64,000 nt of DNA from Anaerobium acetethylicum (GCF_900096945.1 NZ_FMKA01000010.1:59498-123497); one strand, 5' to 3'. Shown: positions 17,282-26,800, counted from the stretch's first letter. The notes: a model not told the origin generated them from the sequence alone. Numbers and translations are program-made.

Positions 17282-18073
17282 ATGGCTATCATTACAACAA
17301 GATATAATTCAAATTGTCTGGGAGGATTTGTGTCGTTTACGGCAGTGATTCCATTTGAGGATTTCGGAGAAGATTTTCTGAATCCGAATCCGCACCCATA
17401 TGCCGCAGAGAATCCAATGCGGACTTTGTACTTATTGCACGGGGTAACCGGTGATGAAAAAGACTGGCTTTATGGGACCAGGATTGAGCGTTATGCCAAA
17501 GAAAATAAGATAGCGGTGATCATGCCGGATGGAAACAATAATTTTTATCTGGATAACTGCGAAACAGAGCGGTGGGGAGAGTTCATCGGAAAAGAGCTGG
17601 TGGAAGTAACACGCGCACTTTTTCCCCTTTCCCACAAAAGAGAGGATACTTTTATCGGCGGGTTGTCCATGGGAGGTTACGGAGCGATACGGAACGGACT
17701 GAAGTACAGCGAAACATTCAGCAGAATCATTGCACTTTCAAGCGCGCTGCTCATCTATGACCTTCCGGACTATACCGACGATGATCCGATTCCCTGGAGG
17801 AGAAGGGCATACGCGGAACGGATATTCGGAAAACTGGATAATGTGCCGGGAAGCGATGCGGATCCCGAGCAGCTGTACAGAGACTGTGCTAAGGAAATGA
17901 AGATCTTTATGGCAATCGGAACGGAGGATTTCCTGCTTTTGCAGAACCGGAGATACAGGAAATTCCTGGAGTCCGTGGATGCGGATCTGACTTACCTGGA
18001 GGAAGCGGGAGCCCATGAATGGGACTTTTGGGACAGGAATATCTTAAGGGGAATAGCCTGGTTAACGGAGTAA
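17282..18073 (+). CDS. Alpha/beta-hydrolase esterase (EstA / esterase D-like)
   Basis: A 263-residue cytoplasmic esterase. The nucleophile is Ser129 in GGLSMGGYGA and the catalytic His is His245 in GAHEWDFWD; the acid is probably an Asp near residue 214-217. The family includes tributyrin esterases and the acetyl-xylan or feruloyl esterases found in plant-sugar loci. RBS GGAGGAG precedes the start. Removing acyl groups from imported glycosides fits the neighbourhood, but the acyl group cannot be told from sequence. Confidence 0.88.
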   Translation: MAIITTRYNSNCLGGFVSFTAVIPFEDFGEDFLNPNPHPYAAENPMRTLYLLHGVTGDEKDWLYGTRIERYAKENKIAVIMPDGNNNFYLDNCETERWGEFIGKELVEVTRALFPLSHKREDTFIGGLSMGGYGAIRNGLKYSETFSRIIALSSALLIYDLPDYTDDDPIPWRRRAYAERIFGKLDNVPGSDADPEQLYRDCAKEMKIFMAIGTEDFLLLQNRRYRKFLESVDADLTYLEEAGAHEWDFWDRNILRGIAWLTE

Positions 18074-18083
18074 AGGCAGAAGA

Positions 18084-18130
18084 AAAAAGCAAGAGCATTC
18101 ACATAACCGGAATGCTCTTGCTTTATATTA
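18084..18130 (+). terminator. Terminator after esterase
   Basis: AAGCAAGAGCATT pairs with AATGCTCTTGCTT around an 11-nt loop, with an A run before it and T-rich sequence after it. Confidence 0.8.
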
Positions 18131-18272
18131 CAAGAAAGTTCGTCCTGTGATATAAAAACGCTTTGCACTACAAAGTGTCTGCGCCCTCAAGAGTGAGGAA
18201 TATGGTAGTTGATGTGGCGAAGCCACTTTCTTCTATTATTGATAAAAAATATACATACAAGGAGAATAAGGC

Positions 18273-20948
18273 ATGAATAAGGAATTGGCAGAATTAATGA
18301 AACAAAGCGAAAATCATAAAAACAACTACATCCTTCCCTTCCTCTGGATGAGGGGGGAAGAGGAGGACGTCATAATTGAGGAGATCCAGAAAATCGGGGA
18401 GTGTGGCATTCGGGCATTCTGCCTGGAGTCCAGACCCCATCCGGATTTCATGGGAGATAAATGGTGGTCTGATTTAAGGATGATTATCCGGGAAGCGAAA
18501 AAGCGGGATATGAAGGTTTGGATTCTGGATGATGCCCATTTCCCTACCGGATATGCCAACGGCCTGATCAAGGAAAAATATCCCGAAAGAAGGAAGCAGT
18601 ATCTGAACTATAACACGGTCAACGTATGGGGACCAAAAGGCGAAATCACCATCCCGGTTGCGAAGATGCTGAAGCCCCTGGTCAGCTTCCTGGAGCTGGA
18701 TAAGCCAAGGGATCTGGAGGAGCAGGGCAGGAATCAGCTGGTGGCAGTCGTTGCCTATCCGGTAAGAGAAGAACTGAAGCTGGAGGAATCCGGGGCGATC
18801 GACCTGACTGGTGAGGTGAAGGACGGCTGCGTCACCTGGACCTTTCCGCAGGACAATTACCGTGTCTATGTAATCTATGAAACACGTACCGACGGGGGAA
18901 ATGCGGACTACATCAATATGATGGACCGGGATTCCGTCAGCACCCTGATCGAAGCGGTGTACGAGCCCCATTTTGCCAATTTCAAGGAGGAATTCGGGAA
19001 TACCATTGCGGGATTCTTCTCGGATGAACCTGAAATCGGGAATATCGGCGGTTTTCGATCAGATGTCCAGATCGGGAACAGCAAAATGCCGCTTCCGTGG
19101 AGCAGACAGCTGAAAGAAAAAATGGAAGAACAGTATGGTGGTACCTGGTACCGCATGCTTCCGCTCTTATGGACGGAGTCCGTTCAGAAGCAGGAGTGCA
19201 CCCAGGCAAGACATCATTTTATGGATGCCGTCAGCAAGCTGTATGCGGAGAATTTCAGCATTCGGCTGGGAGAATGGTGCACAAATCATGGCGTGGAATA
19301 TATTGGACACGTCGTGGAGGATGACAATCTGCACGGAAGGCTTGGGAATGGAACGGCCCACTATTTCAGGGCCATGAAGGGTCAGCACATGGCGGGGATA
19401 GACGTGATCGGCGACCAGGTGTATTTCGGCGGCGCCGGGTATCGGAGGACCGGAATCTTTGACAGGGACGGCGAGTTTTTCCATTATGCCCTCGGAAAAT
19501 TAGGTGCTTCCTGCGGTCATCTGGATCCCGGCAAAGGCGGCCGCACCATGTGCGAACTTTTCGGGGCTTCCGGCTGGAAAACCGGGGTGCGGGATATGAA
19601 ATGGATCCTGAATCATCTGTTGGCAAGAGGAATCAATGTGCTGGTGCCCCATGCATTTTCCATGTCGGATTATCCGGATATGGACTGTCCACCCCATTTT
19701 TATGCACGGGGAAACAATCCCCAGTTCCGTCACTTTGCGGAATTGATGAAATACGCCAACCGTATGTGCGGGATGCTCAGCGGAGGAAAGCATATCGCGC
19801 CGGTTGCGGTGCTTTACCATGCAGATGCTGAATGGAGCGGGACATGCATGCTTATTCAGAAACCGGCAAGGAAGCTGCTGGAGAATCAGATTGAATTTGA
19901 TTTTGTGTCAGCAGATATGCTGGATACCCCTGAGGAGTATTGTGGAAAAACAGGAACAGAGGGATTCAGCCTGAACGGCCAGGAATTCCGTTGCCTTGTC
20001 ATTCCAGCCCTTGAGAATCTGCCCTATGGCGCATACCGGTTCATCAGGGAGAATCCGCAGACCAGCGTGCTGTTTATCGACAGCCTGCCCGCCATGGTGA
20101 CCGGTGGGGATGTGACGGAGGACGAACTGCAGGAGGCTTTGAAGGGATGCGGCGTAATCAGGCTTGAGGAGCTGGCAGCAGCATTAAGAGAGTCGGGAAT
20201 GGCAGAAATAGAGCTGACCGAAGCGTTCTCCGAACTTGTCTTTTATCATTACCGCAAGGAACAGGATTATTATATGCTGAACAACGAATCCGCATGCGGG
20301 ACATATTGTGGCGAGATCGCACTTCCGCTTAAAAAGGGTGCCGTATATTACGACTGTATGAAGAATGAGTTCTTTAAGATGGATATAAGGGAAGAAGATG
20401 GGAAGAAACTGGTCCGTCTGGAGCTCAGGCCATACGAATCCTGCATCATCATAGACTGCCAGGATGAGGAGCTGGAACAATATAAATGCCTCACCGAAAA
20501 GCTTGATCTGGCACCCAATAAACTGGATCTGTCGGATGGCTGGGATTATGCCTTGGCATCTGCAAAGGAGTATCCGAAATTCGGATCCAGCAGGCATATG
20601 GAGAAGCTAAGGCCGGTTTCGCAGGAGGAACCTGATTTTTCCGGTCATATCTGCTATGAAAAGGAAATTGAAATAAAGGAAGTCAGCAGCCGTATGTACC
20701 TTGCATTTACCAATGTATTCGAAGTGATGGAATTATGGGTAAACGACAGGAAAGTTGGAACTTTACTGAATCCGCCTTATATATTTGAGGTCGGCAGCTA
20801 TATGAAAAAGGGAGCAAACAGGCTCCGTGTAGTTGTAACCACGACGGCCGACAGGGAGCAGATGAAATATCCGGAACCGTTTATCCGGTTAAGCCATGAG
20901 ATTATGGAAAGTACGGGAATGTACGGTGAGATTGCGTTGTTCTATTGA
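18273..20948 (+). CDS. GH106-related glycosyl hydrolase (alpha-rhamnosidase-like)
   Basis: An 891-residue cytoplasmic enzyme. The N-terminal TIM barrel contains WILDDAHFPTGYANG and FFSDEPE (Asp251, Glu252, Glu254), motifs of the large family related to GH106 alpha-L-rhamnosidases. The C-terminal ~180 residues read as a GH2-like jelly-roll domain (ELWVNDRKVGTLLNPPYIFEV). RBS AAGGAG precedes ATG 18273. It is its own transcription unit, with a terminator before it and a hairpin after it. Rhamnose removal from flavonoid or pectin glycosides fits the locus. The relation to GH106 is by motif memory and needs a profile search. Confidence 0.72.
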   Translation: MNKELAELMKQSENHKNNYILPFLWMRGEEEDVIIEEIQKIGECGIRAFCLESRPHPDFMGDKWWSDLRMIIREAKKRDMKVWILDDAHFPTGYANGLIKEKYPERRKQYLNYNTVNVWGPKGEITIPVAKMLKPLVSFLELDKPRDLEEQGRNQLVAVVAYPVREELKLEESGAIDLTGEVKDGCVTWTFPQDNYRVYVIYETRTDGGNADYINMMDRDSVSTLIEAVYEPHFANFKEEFGNTIAGFFSDEPEIGNIGGFRSDVQIGNSKMPLPWSRQLKEKMEEQYGGTWYRMLPLLWTESVQKQECTQARHHFMDAVSKLYAENFSIRLGEWCTNHGVEYIGHVVEDDNLHGRLGNGTAHYFRAMKGQHMAGIDVIGDQVYFGGAGYRRTGIFDRDGEFFHYALGKLGASCGHLDPGKGGRTMCELFGASGWKTGVRDMKWILNHLLARGINVLVPHAFSMSDYPDMDCPPHFYARGNNPQFRHFAELMKYANRMCGMLSGGKHIAPVAVLYHADAEWSGTCMLIQKPARKLLENQIEFDFVSADMLDTPEEYCGKTGTEGFSLNGQEFRCLVIPALENLPYGAYRFIRENPQTSVLFIDSLPAMVTGGDVTEDELQEALKGCGVIRLEELAAALRESGMAEIELTEAFSELVFYHYRKEQDYYMLNNESACGTYCGEIALPLKKGAVYYDCMKNEFFKMDIREEDGKKLVRLELRPYESCIIIDCQDEELEQYKCLTEKLDLAPNKLDLSDGWDYALASAKEYPKFGSSRHMEKLRPVSQEEPDFSGHICYEKEIEIKEVSSRMYLAFTNVFEVMELWVNDRKVGTLLNPPYIFEVGSYMKKGANRLRVVVTTTADREQMKYPEPFIRLSHEIMESTGMYGEIALFY

Positions 20949-21056
20949 GATGGAAGGTATTACTCAGAACCACATAGGACGTAGTCCTGAATAGTTAAGA
21001 TGGAAGTTTAAAAAATCAGAATGCAAAAAAAAACTTTACTGATTTAAAGTGTTTAA

Positions 21057-21098
21057 TACTTTAAAGCATCTAGCACTTTAAAGTATTTAAGTTTTTTT
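21057..21098 (+). terminator. AT-rich inverted repeat with T run
   Basis: TACTTTAAAG (21057) pairs with CTTTAAAGTA (21076) across 9 nt, followed by TTTAAGTTTTTTT. A third half-site TTTAAAGT lies at 21043. It could terminate the upstream gene, or the repeated TTTAAAG sites could be an operator for the permease gene. The rest of 20949-21234 holds a family B-like fragment (GTAGTCCTGAATAGTTAAG) and nothing else recognised. Confidence 0.5.
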
Positions 21099-21234
21099 GG
21101 ATTATTTTGCCTAAACACCTTTATTTTTTTGAAAATACCATGTAAAATGAACATAATTGTTCAGAACCAAATGAACAACAGATGTATTCCATATATCATA
21201 CAATATGTTCAAACTTACGGAGGTAAAGCAAAAA

Positions 21235-22836
21235 ATGTGGACGGTACAATCTCTAATTCTCACTTTATTACCAATCATACTTATTCTGTGCATGCTTATC
21301 ATTTGGAAGAAGCCTGCCGATATAAGCGGAACAGCCGGATGGCTGCTGATTTCTATCATTGCAATTCTGTTTTTCAAAACGGCGCCGGAGGTGGTTCTTA
21401 GATCGACGGTAGCGGGCCTGATTAAGTCATTTCCAGTCTCCCTCATCGTGGCGACCTCACTGCTTCAGATGGCATATATGGAGAAGAACGGGTCACTTAA
21501 GAGAATTATCATTTTCATCAAAACGATTTCCAATGAGAACCGTGCTGTTCAGATTATGATGGTCAACATAGGGTTTGGAACGCTGATGGTTTCTGTCGGT
21601 GCGACGCCGGTGTCGCTTCTTCCTCCGATTCTCATTGCCCTTGGGTATTCAAGCTATGTGGCGATCGCCCTCCCGGCTATCGGATATGATGCGCTGTGCA
21701 CCTATGCGCTGCTTGGGGCTCCAATCGTTGTATTTGTTGATATGGCCAACAAATACCTGGGTGCAGGAAATGAGATAACCCTTTCGGATGCGGGTATGAT
21801 TTTCTACTACTTCCTGCCGCTGGTTTCCACCCTGATCGGGTTCTGTATGCTGTGGATAGTCGGAAAGTGGAAAGCAATCCGCGAGGGCTGGATTCCATGT
21901 GTCATTACAGGAGGCGTGATTGCAGTTGTTTCCTATTTCACAAACAGGGTAGACAACCTTGTTGCCCTGACAGGCCTTATGTGCGGGCTTGCGGTTATTA
22001 TTGTCATGGTGCTTTACCTGAAGCTCACGGGCAAAAAGGTAATCGACAGGAGCGGCCTCACGAAGGAAGAAATCGAATATGAAAAAAGCTTTCCGCTTTG
22101 GAAAGCATGCATGCCATGGATCCTGCTGATTGTGCTTGTCCTGGCTCTCAACCTTCCAAAAGGCGTCTTCAATTATCTGTACAGGACTATGGTCCTTCCG
22201 ATTGAAGGACTGTGTGCGGACGGCTCGCCAATCAATACCAGGGCCCTCTGGAATGCCTATACATGGATTTTTGTCAGTGTAATCCTTTCGATGCTGTTTG
22301 TACGACCGACCAAAAAGCAGCTCAAAGATACGATGCAGACCTGGCGTAAGAGAGCACCGAGGCCTTTATTCTCTGCGGCAATCTTCTTTGCAATCGGAGA
22401 GGTCATGAATACCTCAGGTTTTGACATGGTGACAAAGACCACTGCAGAGGGAATGAATATGGTAAGGGTGCTGGCAGATGCTTCCGCACAGATCTTCAGC
22501 GGTATTTACGGCGGAGCAGTTGCGTTCATAGGACTGTTCGGCGGTTTCCTCACAGGAAGTGAGGCTTCAGCCATTGCCATGTTCGCAAATTACGCAATGA
22601 AAACGGCGAGCACCCTGGGACATGATAAAACGGGGCTGATTATCATAACTGCATCACTGGCTTTCGGAAGTGGGCTTGCAAGCGTGATTTCGCCTGCAAA
22701 GCTTCAGAATGCCGCGGCTTCAATTGACAAGCTGGGCGAAGAAAACAAAGTGATCAGGATAGCATTCGTATTGGCAGCTGCCCTGACGGCTATTGTTGCT
22801 ATTTATACAGTTATTATTCTTTCAATAAAGGCATAA
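21235..22836 (+). CDS. L-lactate permease (LctP) family transporter
   Basis: A 533-residue polytopic membrane protein with about 12-14 hydrophobic segments. FGGFLTGSEASAIAMFAN near residues 440-455 resembles the conserved TGS motif of the lactate permease family. The VSVGATPVSLLPPILIALG region is also typical. Start ATG 21235 lies 11 nt after GGAGG (21219-21223); the ATG 30 nt upstream precedes that site. It probably moves a small carboxylate such as lactate or glycolate with protons. It is monocistronic, ending at a strong terminator. The substrate is uncertain. Confidence 0.8.
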   Translation: MWTVQSLILTLLPIILILCMLIIWKKPADISGTAGWLLISIIAILFFKTAPEVVLRSTVAGLIKSFPVSLIVATSLLQMAYMEKNGSLKRIIIFIKTISNENRAVQIMMVNIGFGTLMVSVGATPVSLLPPILIALGYSSYVAIALPAIGYDALCTYALLGAPIVVFVDMANKYLGAGNEITLSDAGMIFYYFLPLVSTLIGFCMLWIVGKWKAIREGWIPCVITGGVIAVVSYFTNRVDNLVALTGLMCGLAVIIVMVLYLKLTGKKVIDRSGLTKEEIEYEKSFPLWKACMPWILLIVLVLALNLPKGVFNYLYRTMVLPIEGLCADGSPINTRALWNAYTWIFVSVILSMLFVRPTKKQLKDTMQTWRKRAPRPLFSAAIFFAIGEVMNTSGFDMVTKTTAEGMNMVRVLADASAQIFSGIYGGAVAFIGLFGGFLTGSEASAIAMFANYAMKTASTLGHDKTGLIIITASLAFGSGLASVISPAKLQNAAASIDKLGEENKVIRIAFVLAAALTAIVAIYTVIILSIKA

Positions 22837-22855
22837 GGATGCCGGGATTTTACGA

Positions 22856-22889
22856 GGGCGGAACTGCAGAGTGCAGTTCCGCCCTTTAC
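22856..22889 (+). terminator. Strong terminator after permease
   Basis: A perfect 13-bp stem GGGCGGAACTGCA/TGCAGTTCCGCCC with loop GAG, followed by TTTACT. Confidence 0.88.
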
Positions 22890-22917
22890 TAAGTTGTCTT
22901 TTGGAACTACAATAGTA

Positions 22918-22947
22918 TTGACAATTGTTGTTTCGATGACATATAGA
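22918..22947 (+). promoter_or_regulatory. Sigma-A-type promoter for pentapeptide-repeat gene
   Basis: TTGACA (22918-22923), 18-bp spacer, TATAGA (22942-22947). The gene starts 26 nt further on, giving a short leader with GGAG. Confidence 0.6.
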
Positions 22948-22972
22948 TTTATACCTGAATGGAGATGTGGAT

Positions 22973-23623
22973 ATGAAAATACAAAAACCAAAATTGAATC
23001 CTGATTTAATGAAAGCTGTTGATTTCATTAAATTACTTAGAGAGGAAAGAGATAATGAAATCGATCTGGAGCAGGTACATATAAATGGCGCGGAATTCAT
23101 TGGAGAAGATTTTTGTGGAGCAAGATTTGAAAACGTTCTTTTTGAAAGGTGCAGATTCAGTGAATGCAGTTTTGAAAAAGCTTATTTTTCAGATGTGGTT
23201 TTTGCAAACTGTGATTTTTCTAACAGCAATATGAATTATGGATATTTCAACAGGTGTGAGTTTTCAATGAATAAGGCCCTTGGAGCAACATTTACAGAAG
23301 CATGTATGAAGGATGTCAGCATTACTGAAAGCAATTTCAAATATTCGAATTTCAATAAAATGAAGATGGATGCTGTGGAATTGAAAGATAGTTCTTTTGA
23401 GAGCGCATATCTGACCGAATGTAAGATTAAAAATTTATATTGTAATAATACCGAATTTTTAAATGCCAGTTTTTTCAGAACTCCGTTAAAAGGAATCAAT
23501 TTTACGAAAAGCAACATAACCGGGCTTGTGGTATCTATGGAAGGTGTTGAACTAAAAGGTGCAATTGTTGATTTATATCAGGCAGCTGAACTGGCAAAAT
23601 TATTGGGGGTAGTAATTCAGTAA
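22973..23623 (+). CDS. Pentapeptide-repeat protein
   Basis: A 216-residue soluble protein made mostly of A(D/N)LXX-type pentapeptide repeats from about residue 35 to 190 (CRFSECSFEKAYF, CDFSNSNMNYGYF, and so on). These should fold as a right-handed quadrilateral beta-helix. Some relatives mimic DNA and protect gyrase (Qnr, McbG); most have no known role. Start ATG 22973 lies 8 nt after GGAG. The coding sequence is visibly richer in A/T than the carbohydrate genes around it, hinting at separate origin. It has its own promoter and precedes the GHKL ATPase by 124 nt in the same direction. Confidence 0.9.
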   Translation: MKIQKPKLNPDLMKAVDFIKLLREERDNEIDLEQVHINGAEFIGEDFCGARFENVLFERCRFSECSFEKAYFSDVVFANCDFSNSNMNYGYFNRCEFSMNKALGATFTEACMKDVSITESNFKYSNFNKMKMDAVELKDSSFESAYLTECKIKNLYCNNTEFLNASFFRTPLKGINFTKSNITGLVVSMEGVELKGAIVDLYQAAELAKLLGVVIQ

Positions 23624-23653
23624 GTTGAAGCTGTTATCATTGGGATTTACTGC

Positions 23654-23682
23654 TTGCCTGCGGGGCGCAGATTCTATATACT
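23654..23682 (+). promoter_or_regulatory. Sigma-A-type promoter for GHKL ATPase gene
   Basis: TTGCCT (23654-23659), 17-bp spacer, TATACT (23677-23682). This gives the ATPase its own promoter, so any link to the pentapeptide gene would not be strictly operonic. Confidence 0.5.
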
Positions 23683-23747
23683 GAAACTAAAGAGTATGGC
23701 TTGGCAACCTTCACAAGACGGACCTTATAAATAAGGGGGATGAGTGT

Positions 23748-25640
23748 ATGGGAGTATCAGTACTGCCTGTGGATCAGAGAGTAATAGGCATTGATTCAAG
23801 ACGTTTTGCATCAGTAGAAAAGGCGCTGGTGGAGCTTATTACAAACTGCGACGACAGCTATTCGCGCCTGGAAAGAAGGGGAATACCCTGCAGCGGAAAA
23901 ATCACGATCAGCTTTGAACGGCATAAAAATGGAGCTGTCCTGTCTGTTGCGGACGAAGCGGAAGGAATGTCCTTCGAACGGGTTCATTTCGTCCTGACGT
24001 ATGGAGGTGCATATAGCAGCCTTGCACAGGGGGAGGCTGCTGGGAGAGGCTATTTCGGCCGTGGGCTGAAGCAGGCCATCTATGGTCTCGGTTATGGCTG
24101 GATCGAATCCCTGGAATCGGGAATGTACAGCAGGGTGGATCTTTACCGCGCCCTGACGGGCGAGTATCTCTATGATGACTGGGATCGCAGCAGGGAGGCA
24201 GTGGACAGGGATTATGTCCGGATGCAGGTTCCTGCAGGAAAAAATGGAACTCAGGTCACCATCATAGTAGACAATCCGCAGACCAGCATTCCGCTTTACA
24301 GTTCCCTGGAAACGGCGGTCAGGAACAACATATATCTCCGTGATATCCTGAGACGGAGGGACATCCGGATGGTCAATCTCAACCAGCCGAAGAAAGCCCG
24401 GACTGCAGTCCCTATCCGCTATGAGGAACCGCAGTCGGAGACACTGGTGGGCCCTGAAGAACCGGGAGGATTCAGCTTCCAGGGTGTCTACTATCCATTT
24501 GATCTGACCCTGAAAAGGGCAAGGGATACGGAACTGGTTTTAAAAGGGGACGAGAGGACCAACGGGCTTCTCGTGATTTCGGGAACGGCAGTCCTGGACT
24601 GCCAGTTTTTCAAGTTTGAAAACCAGCTCGGAACGGAGTATCTGTTCGGAATGGTCAACTGCGACGGGCTTGCCCAGATGCTGGCAAAAGGATATCCGGT
24701 AATCAGTGACGAAAGGGAAGGGCTGAACATGAAAGAGCCCTTTGTCCTTGCTTTTGCAGAGGCGGTCAGCAGGATGCTGACAGATCCTGTAAAAAGTGAG
24801 CAGCTGAGGCTCAGCCATTTCGACAGCGCTAAGACCTCCCAGAAGACAAAGACCATGATTGAAAGCGTTCTGCAGAAGATGAACAGGATTGCGGTGGAGG
24901 ATCTCGGCATCATCCTGCCGCTGGAATCCAGTGCGGACGGGCAGGCGGAGGGACCAGCTGCGGCACTGCGGTTCATCACTCATTTCTATTACAGGAAAGC
25001 CGGGCAGCCGTTCCATATCACGATGACCGCTGATCGGAACCAGCTGCCGGATGACGGGGTGCTTACCTTTAAATATGATGTGAATGACACCATGACAGTG
25101 GAGCCCCATCCTGAAAGCATCCCGGTTTCGGAGCTTCCGGAAGACGGCAGGCTTGTCTTCACGGTGACGGGAAGCGAAACCGGGGAGGCCGGAATGATAA
25201 CCGTAACTTCCGGAGATTATGAAGCCTCAGGCGAGTTCGTGATTTCAGATACCGCTCCGGAAAAGGCATACGGACATCCCGCAGAAAAGCATCGTGCAGT
25301 CTGGGATGAGCACAAGTATGTGAATATATTCAAAGGCTATGAACTGAGAAGCCTGAACAATGATATGGACAGGGCCATCTACAGCCCGGAAGAGCACCTG
25401 ATCCTGATCAACACCGAAGCACCGACAGTCAGGCTGTATGTGGACGCCCACGGGCAGTTCAGGGATGGGGCGAGGCTTCTGCTTGCGGAGCTTTTCCTGG
25501 ATGTCATAACCGATGAGCTGGCCCGCCGCTATATAGACAGGACACGTAAAAAAGGGCAGCCGGAAGCCTACAGGAAAGCAAAGCAGGATCTGGTCCGCCG
25601 GTACGGGGTAGAGGTGCATTCGATTATGATTGGGGAATGA
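23748..25640 (+). CDS. Stand-alone GHKL-type ATPase (MORC/Hsp90-like), function unknown
   Basis: A 630-residue soluble protein. The N-terminal ~200 residues form a GHKL ATP-binding fold: N-box ELITNCDDSY (Glu29, Asn33), G1 box VADEAEGM (Asp69, Gly73) and G2 box GRGYFGRGLKQA (99-110). The G2 spacing and the SRRF...KALVELI opening resemble prokaryotic MORC-like or MutL-like ATPases, some of which sit in restriction or defence islands. The middle and C-terminal parts have no domain I recognise; residues ~430-530 look beta-rich. No nuclease, methylase or helicase neighbour is present. RBS AGGGGGATG lies shortly before ATG 23748. The ATPase fold is confident; the biological role is not known. Confidence 0.75.
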   Translation: MGVSVLPVDQRVIGIDSRRFASVEKALVELITNCDDSYSRLERRGIPCSGKITISFERHKNGAVLSVADEAEGMSFERVHFVLTYGGAYSSLAQGEAAGRGYFGRGLKQAIYGLGYGWIESLESGMYSRVDLYRALTGEYLYDDWDRSREAVDRDYVRMQVPAGKNGTQVTIIVDNPQTSIPLYSSLETAVRNNIYLRDILRRRDIRMVNLNQPKKARTAVPIRYEEPQSETLVGPEEPGGFSFQGVYYPFDLTLKRARDTELVLKGDERTNGLLVISGTAVLDCQFFKFENQLGTEYLFGMVNCDGLAQMLAKGYPVISDEREGLNMKEPFVLAFAEAVSRMLTDPVKSEQLRLSHFDSAKTSQKTKTMIESVLQKMNRIAVEDLGIILPLESSADGQAEGPAAALRFITHFYYRKAGQPFHITMTADRNQLPDDGVLTFKYDVNDTMTVEPHPESIPVSELPEDGRLVFTVTGSETGEAGMITVTSGDYEASGEFVISDTAPEKAYGHPAEKHRAVWDEHKYVNIFKGYELRSLNNDMDRAIYSPEEHLILINTEAPTVRLYVDAHGQFRDGARLLLAELFLDVITDELARRYIDRTRKKGQPEAYRKAKQDLVRRYGVEVHSIMIGE

Positions 25641-25648
25641 GCATGCAA

Positions 25649-25684
25649 GGCAGCGGGTATCTTTTTCATTAGGTACCCGCTGCC
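25649..25684 (+). terminator. Hairpin after GHKL gene
   Basis: GGCAGCGGGTA pairs with TACCCGCTGCC across a T-rich loop. There is no clear T run downstream, so termination may be inefficient. Confidence 0.5.
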
Positions 25685-25686
25685 TA

Positions 25687-25715
25687 TTGACTTCATTTGA
25701 ATTACCGTATAAAAT
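25687..25715 (+). promoter_or_regulatory. Promoter of LacI-family gene
   Basis: TTGACT (25687-25692), exactly 17 bp, then TAAAAT (25710-25715). The TTTAAA-rich operator region follows at once. Confidence 0.75.
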
Positions 25716-25746
25716 AAATTTAAATATTTAAAAAGTTTAAATTTAG
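25716..25746 (+). promoter_or_regulatory. Putative LacI-family operator (autoregulation)
   Basis: Two TTTAAA-containing near-palindromes (AAATTTAAATATTTAAA and AGTTTAAATTTAG) lie just past the -10 box, where a bound repressor would block transcription. The same half-site recurs upstream of the binding-protein gene at 27173. Confidence 0.5.
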
Positions 25747-25767
25747 ATAAATAAGGGCGGGAAGAAA

Positions 25768-26793
25768 ATGAAGATAAAGGCAAAGGATATAGCTCGTGAA
25801 TTAGGCCTGTCAACAGCTACGGTTTCACTGGCAATCAATAACCGGCCGGGGGTGAATGCGGAAACTCGTGCCAGGGTACTACAATATCTAGACGAGGCGC
25901 AGGATACGGATGAAGAGTGGAAGAATAAAAAGGAAAAGACAATACGCATGTATACTCTTATGGAGGACCGGCCTTTTTGGGATGCATCAGAGAACATAAG
26001 GCTCTATTCTTCCTATGAGGAAGCATCGAGAAGAGCCAGAACCGCAGGATATAAGATGGACATGGTATGCGTATACCGGGATAAGGATAATCTGGCGAAG
26101 ATGCTGAAGGATTGCGAAAAGGAAAATGTGGCAGGCGTATATATGAATGCAACCTATATGACCGAAGAGGAATACCGCTGCTTTCATGAGTTTCATCTGC
26201 CATTTATCGTTAGCGATCAGGATTTTCATGATTTGAGGACAGACAGCATCGTGCTCAACAACCAGCAGGGGGTACGGCTGGGACTCGGATATCTGTACGA
26301 AAACGGGCACAGGGATATCCTGTACTTCAGGAATTCCAACAATTTCTATAACATGTATGAAAGAAGAGAAGGGTATCGCCGTTTCATGGAGGAAAAGGGG
26401 CTGAAGTTCGATCAGGACACAAGCATCGTGGATATCGGAGGAGATACGCAGGCCGCTTATGAGGGCATGCTTAAGTATATCGACAAGAAAGTCCATATGC
26501 CTACTGCAATTTTTGCGGAAAATTTTGAAGTCACGATTGGCGTTTCAAAAGCACTTGAAAACCGCAAATATCGGATACCGGAAGATATCTCAATAGTCGG
26601 TTTCGATGAAATTCCGGGAATGGCGCTGCTTGATTTTGAACCCACATGCATACGGGCATTCCATGCGCAGAAAGCGAATATAGCGATGGGAAGGCTTCTG
26701 GACAGGATCAGGAAAAAACGAAAGGAATCCATCAATATACTGATTAACAACGAACTGGTAATTGGAAACAGTGTTAAAAACATATTGAAATGA
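25768..26793 (+). CDS. LacI-family transcriptional regulator
   Basis: A 341-residue repressor. Its N-terminal helix-turn-helix is AKDIARELGLSTATVSLAIN at residues 4-23, followed by the hinge and a periplasmic-binding-protein-like sensing domain (GFDEIPGMALLDFEP is typical of the C-lobe). RBS-like GGGCGGGAAG lies just upstream. It precedes the sugar transporter operon in the same direction, with its own terminator between. TTTAAA-type operators are present upstream of both its own gene and the transporter, suggesting it controls both and senses the imported sugar. Confidence 0.93.
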   Translation: MKIKAKDIARELGLSTATVSLAINNRPGVNAETRARVLQYLDEAQDTDEEWKNKKEKTIRMYTLMEDRPFWDASENIRLYSSYEEASRRARTAGYKMDMVCVYRDKDNLAKMLKDCEKENVAGVYMNATYMTEEEYRCFHEFHLPFIVSDQDFHDLRTDSIVLNNQQGVRLGLGYLYENGHRDILYFRNSNNFYNMYERREGYRRFMEEKGLKFDQDTSIVDIGGDTQAAYEGMLKYIDKKVHMPTAIFAENFEVTIGVSKALENRKYRIPEDISIVGFDEIPGMALLDFEPTCIRAFHAQKANIAMGRLLDRIRKKRKESINILINNELVIGNSVKNILK

Positions 26794-26800
26794 TGACAAG

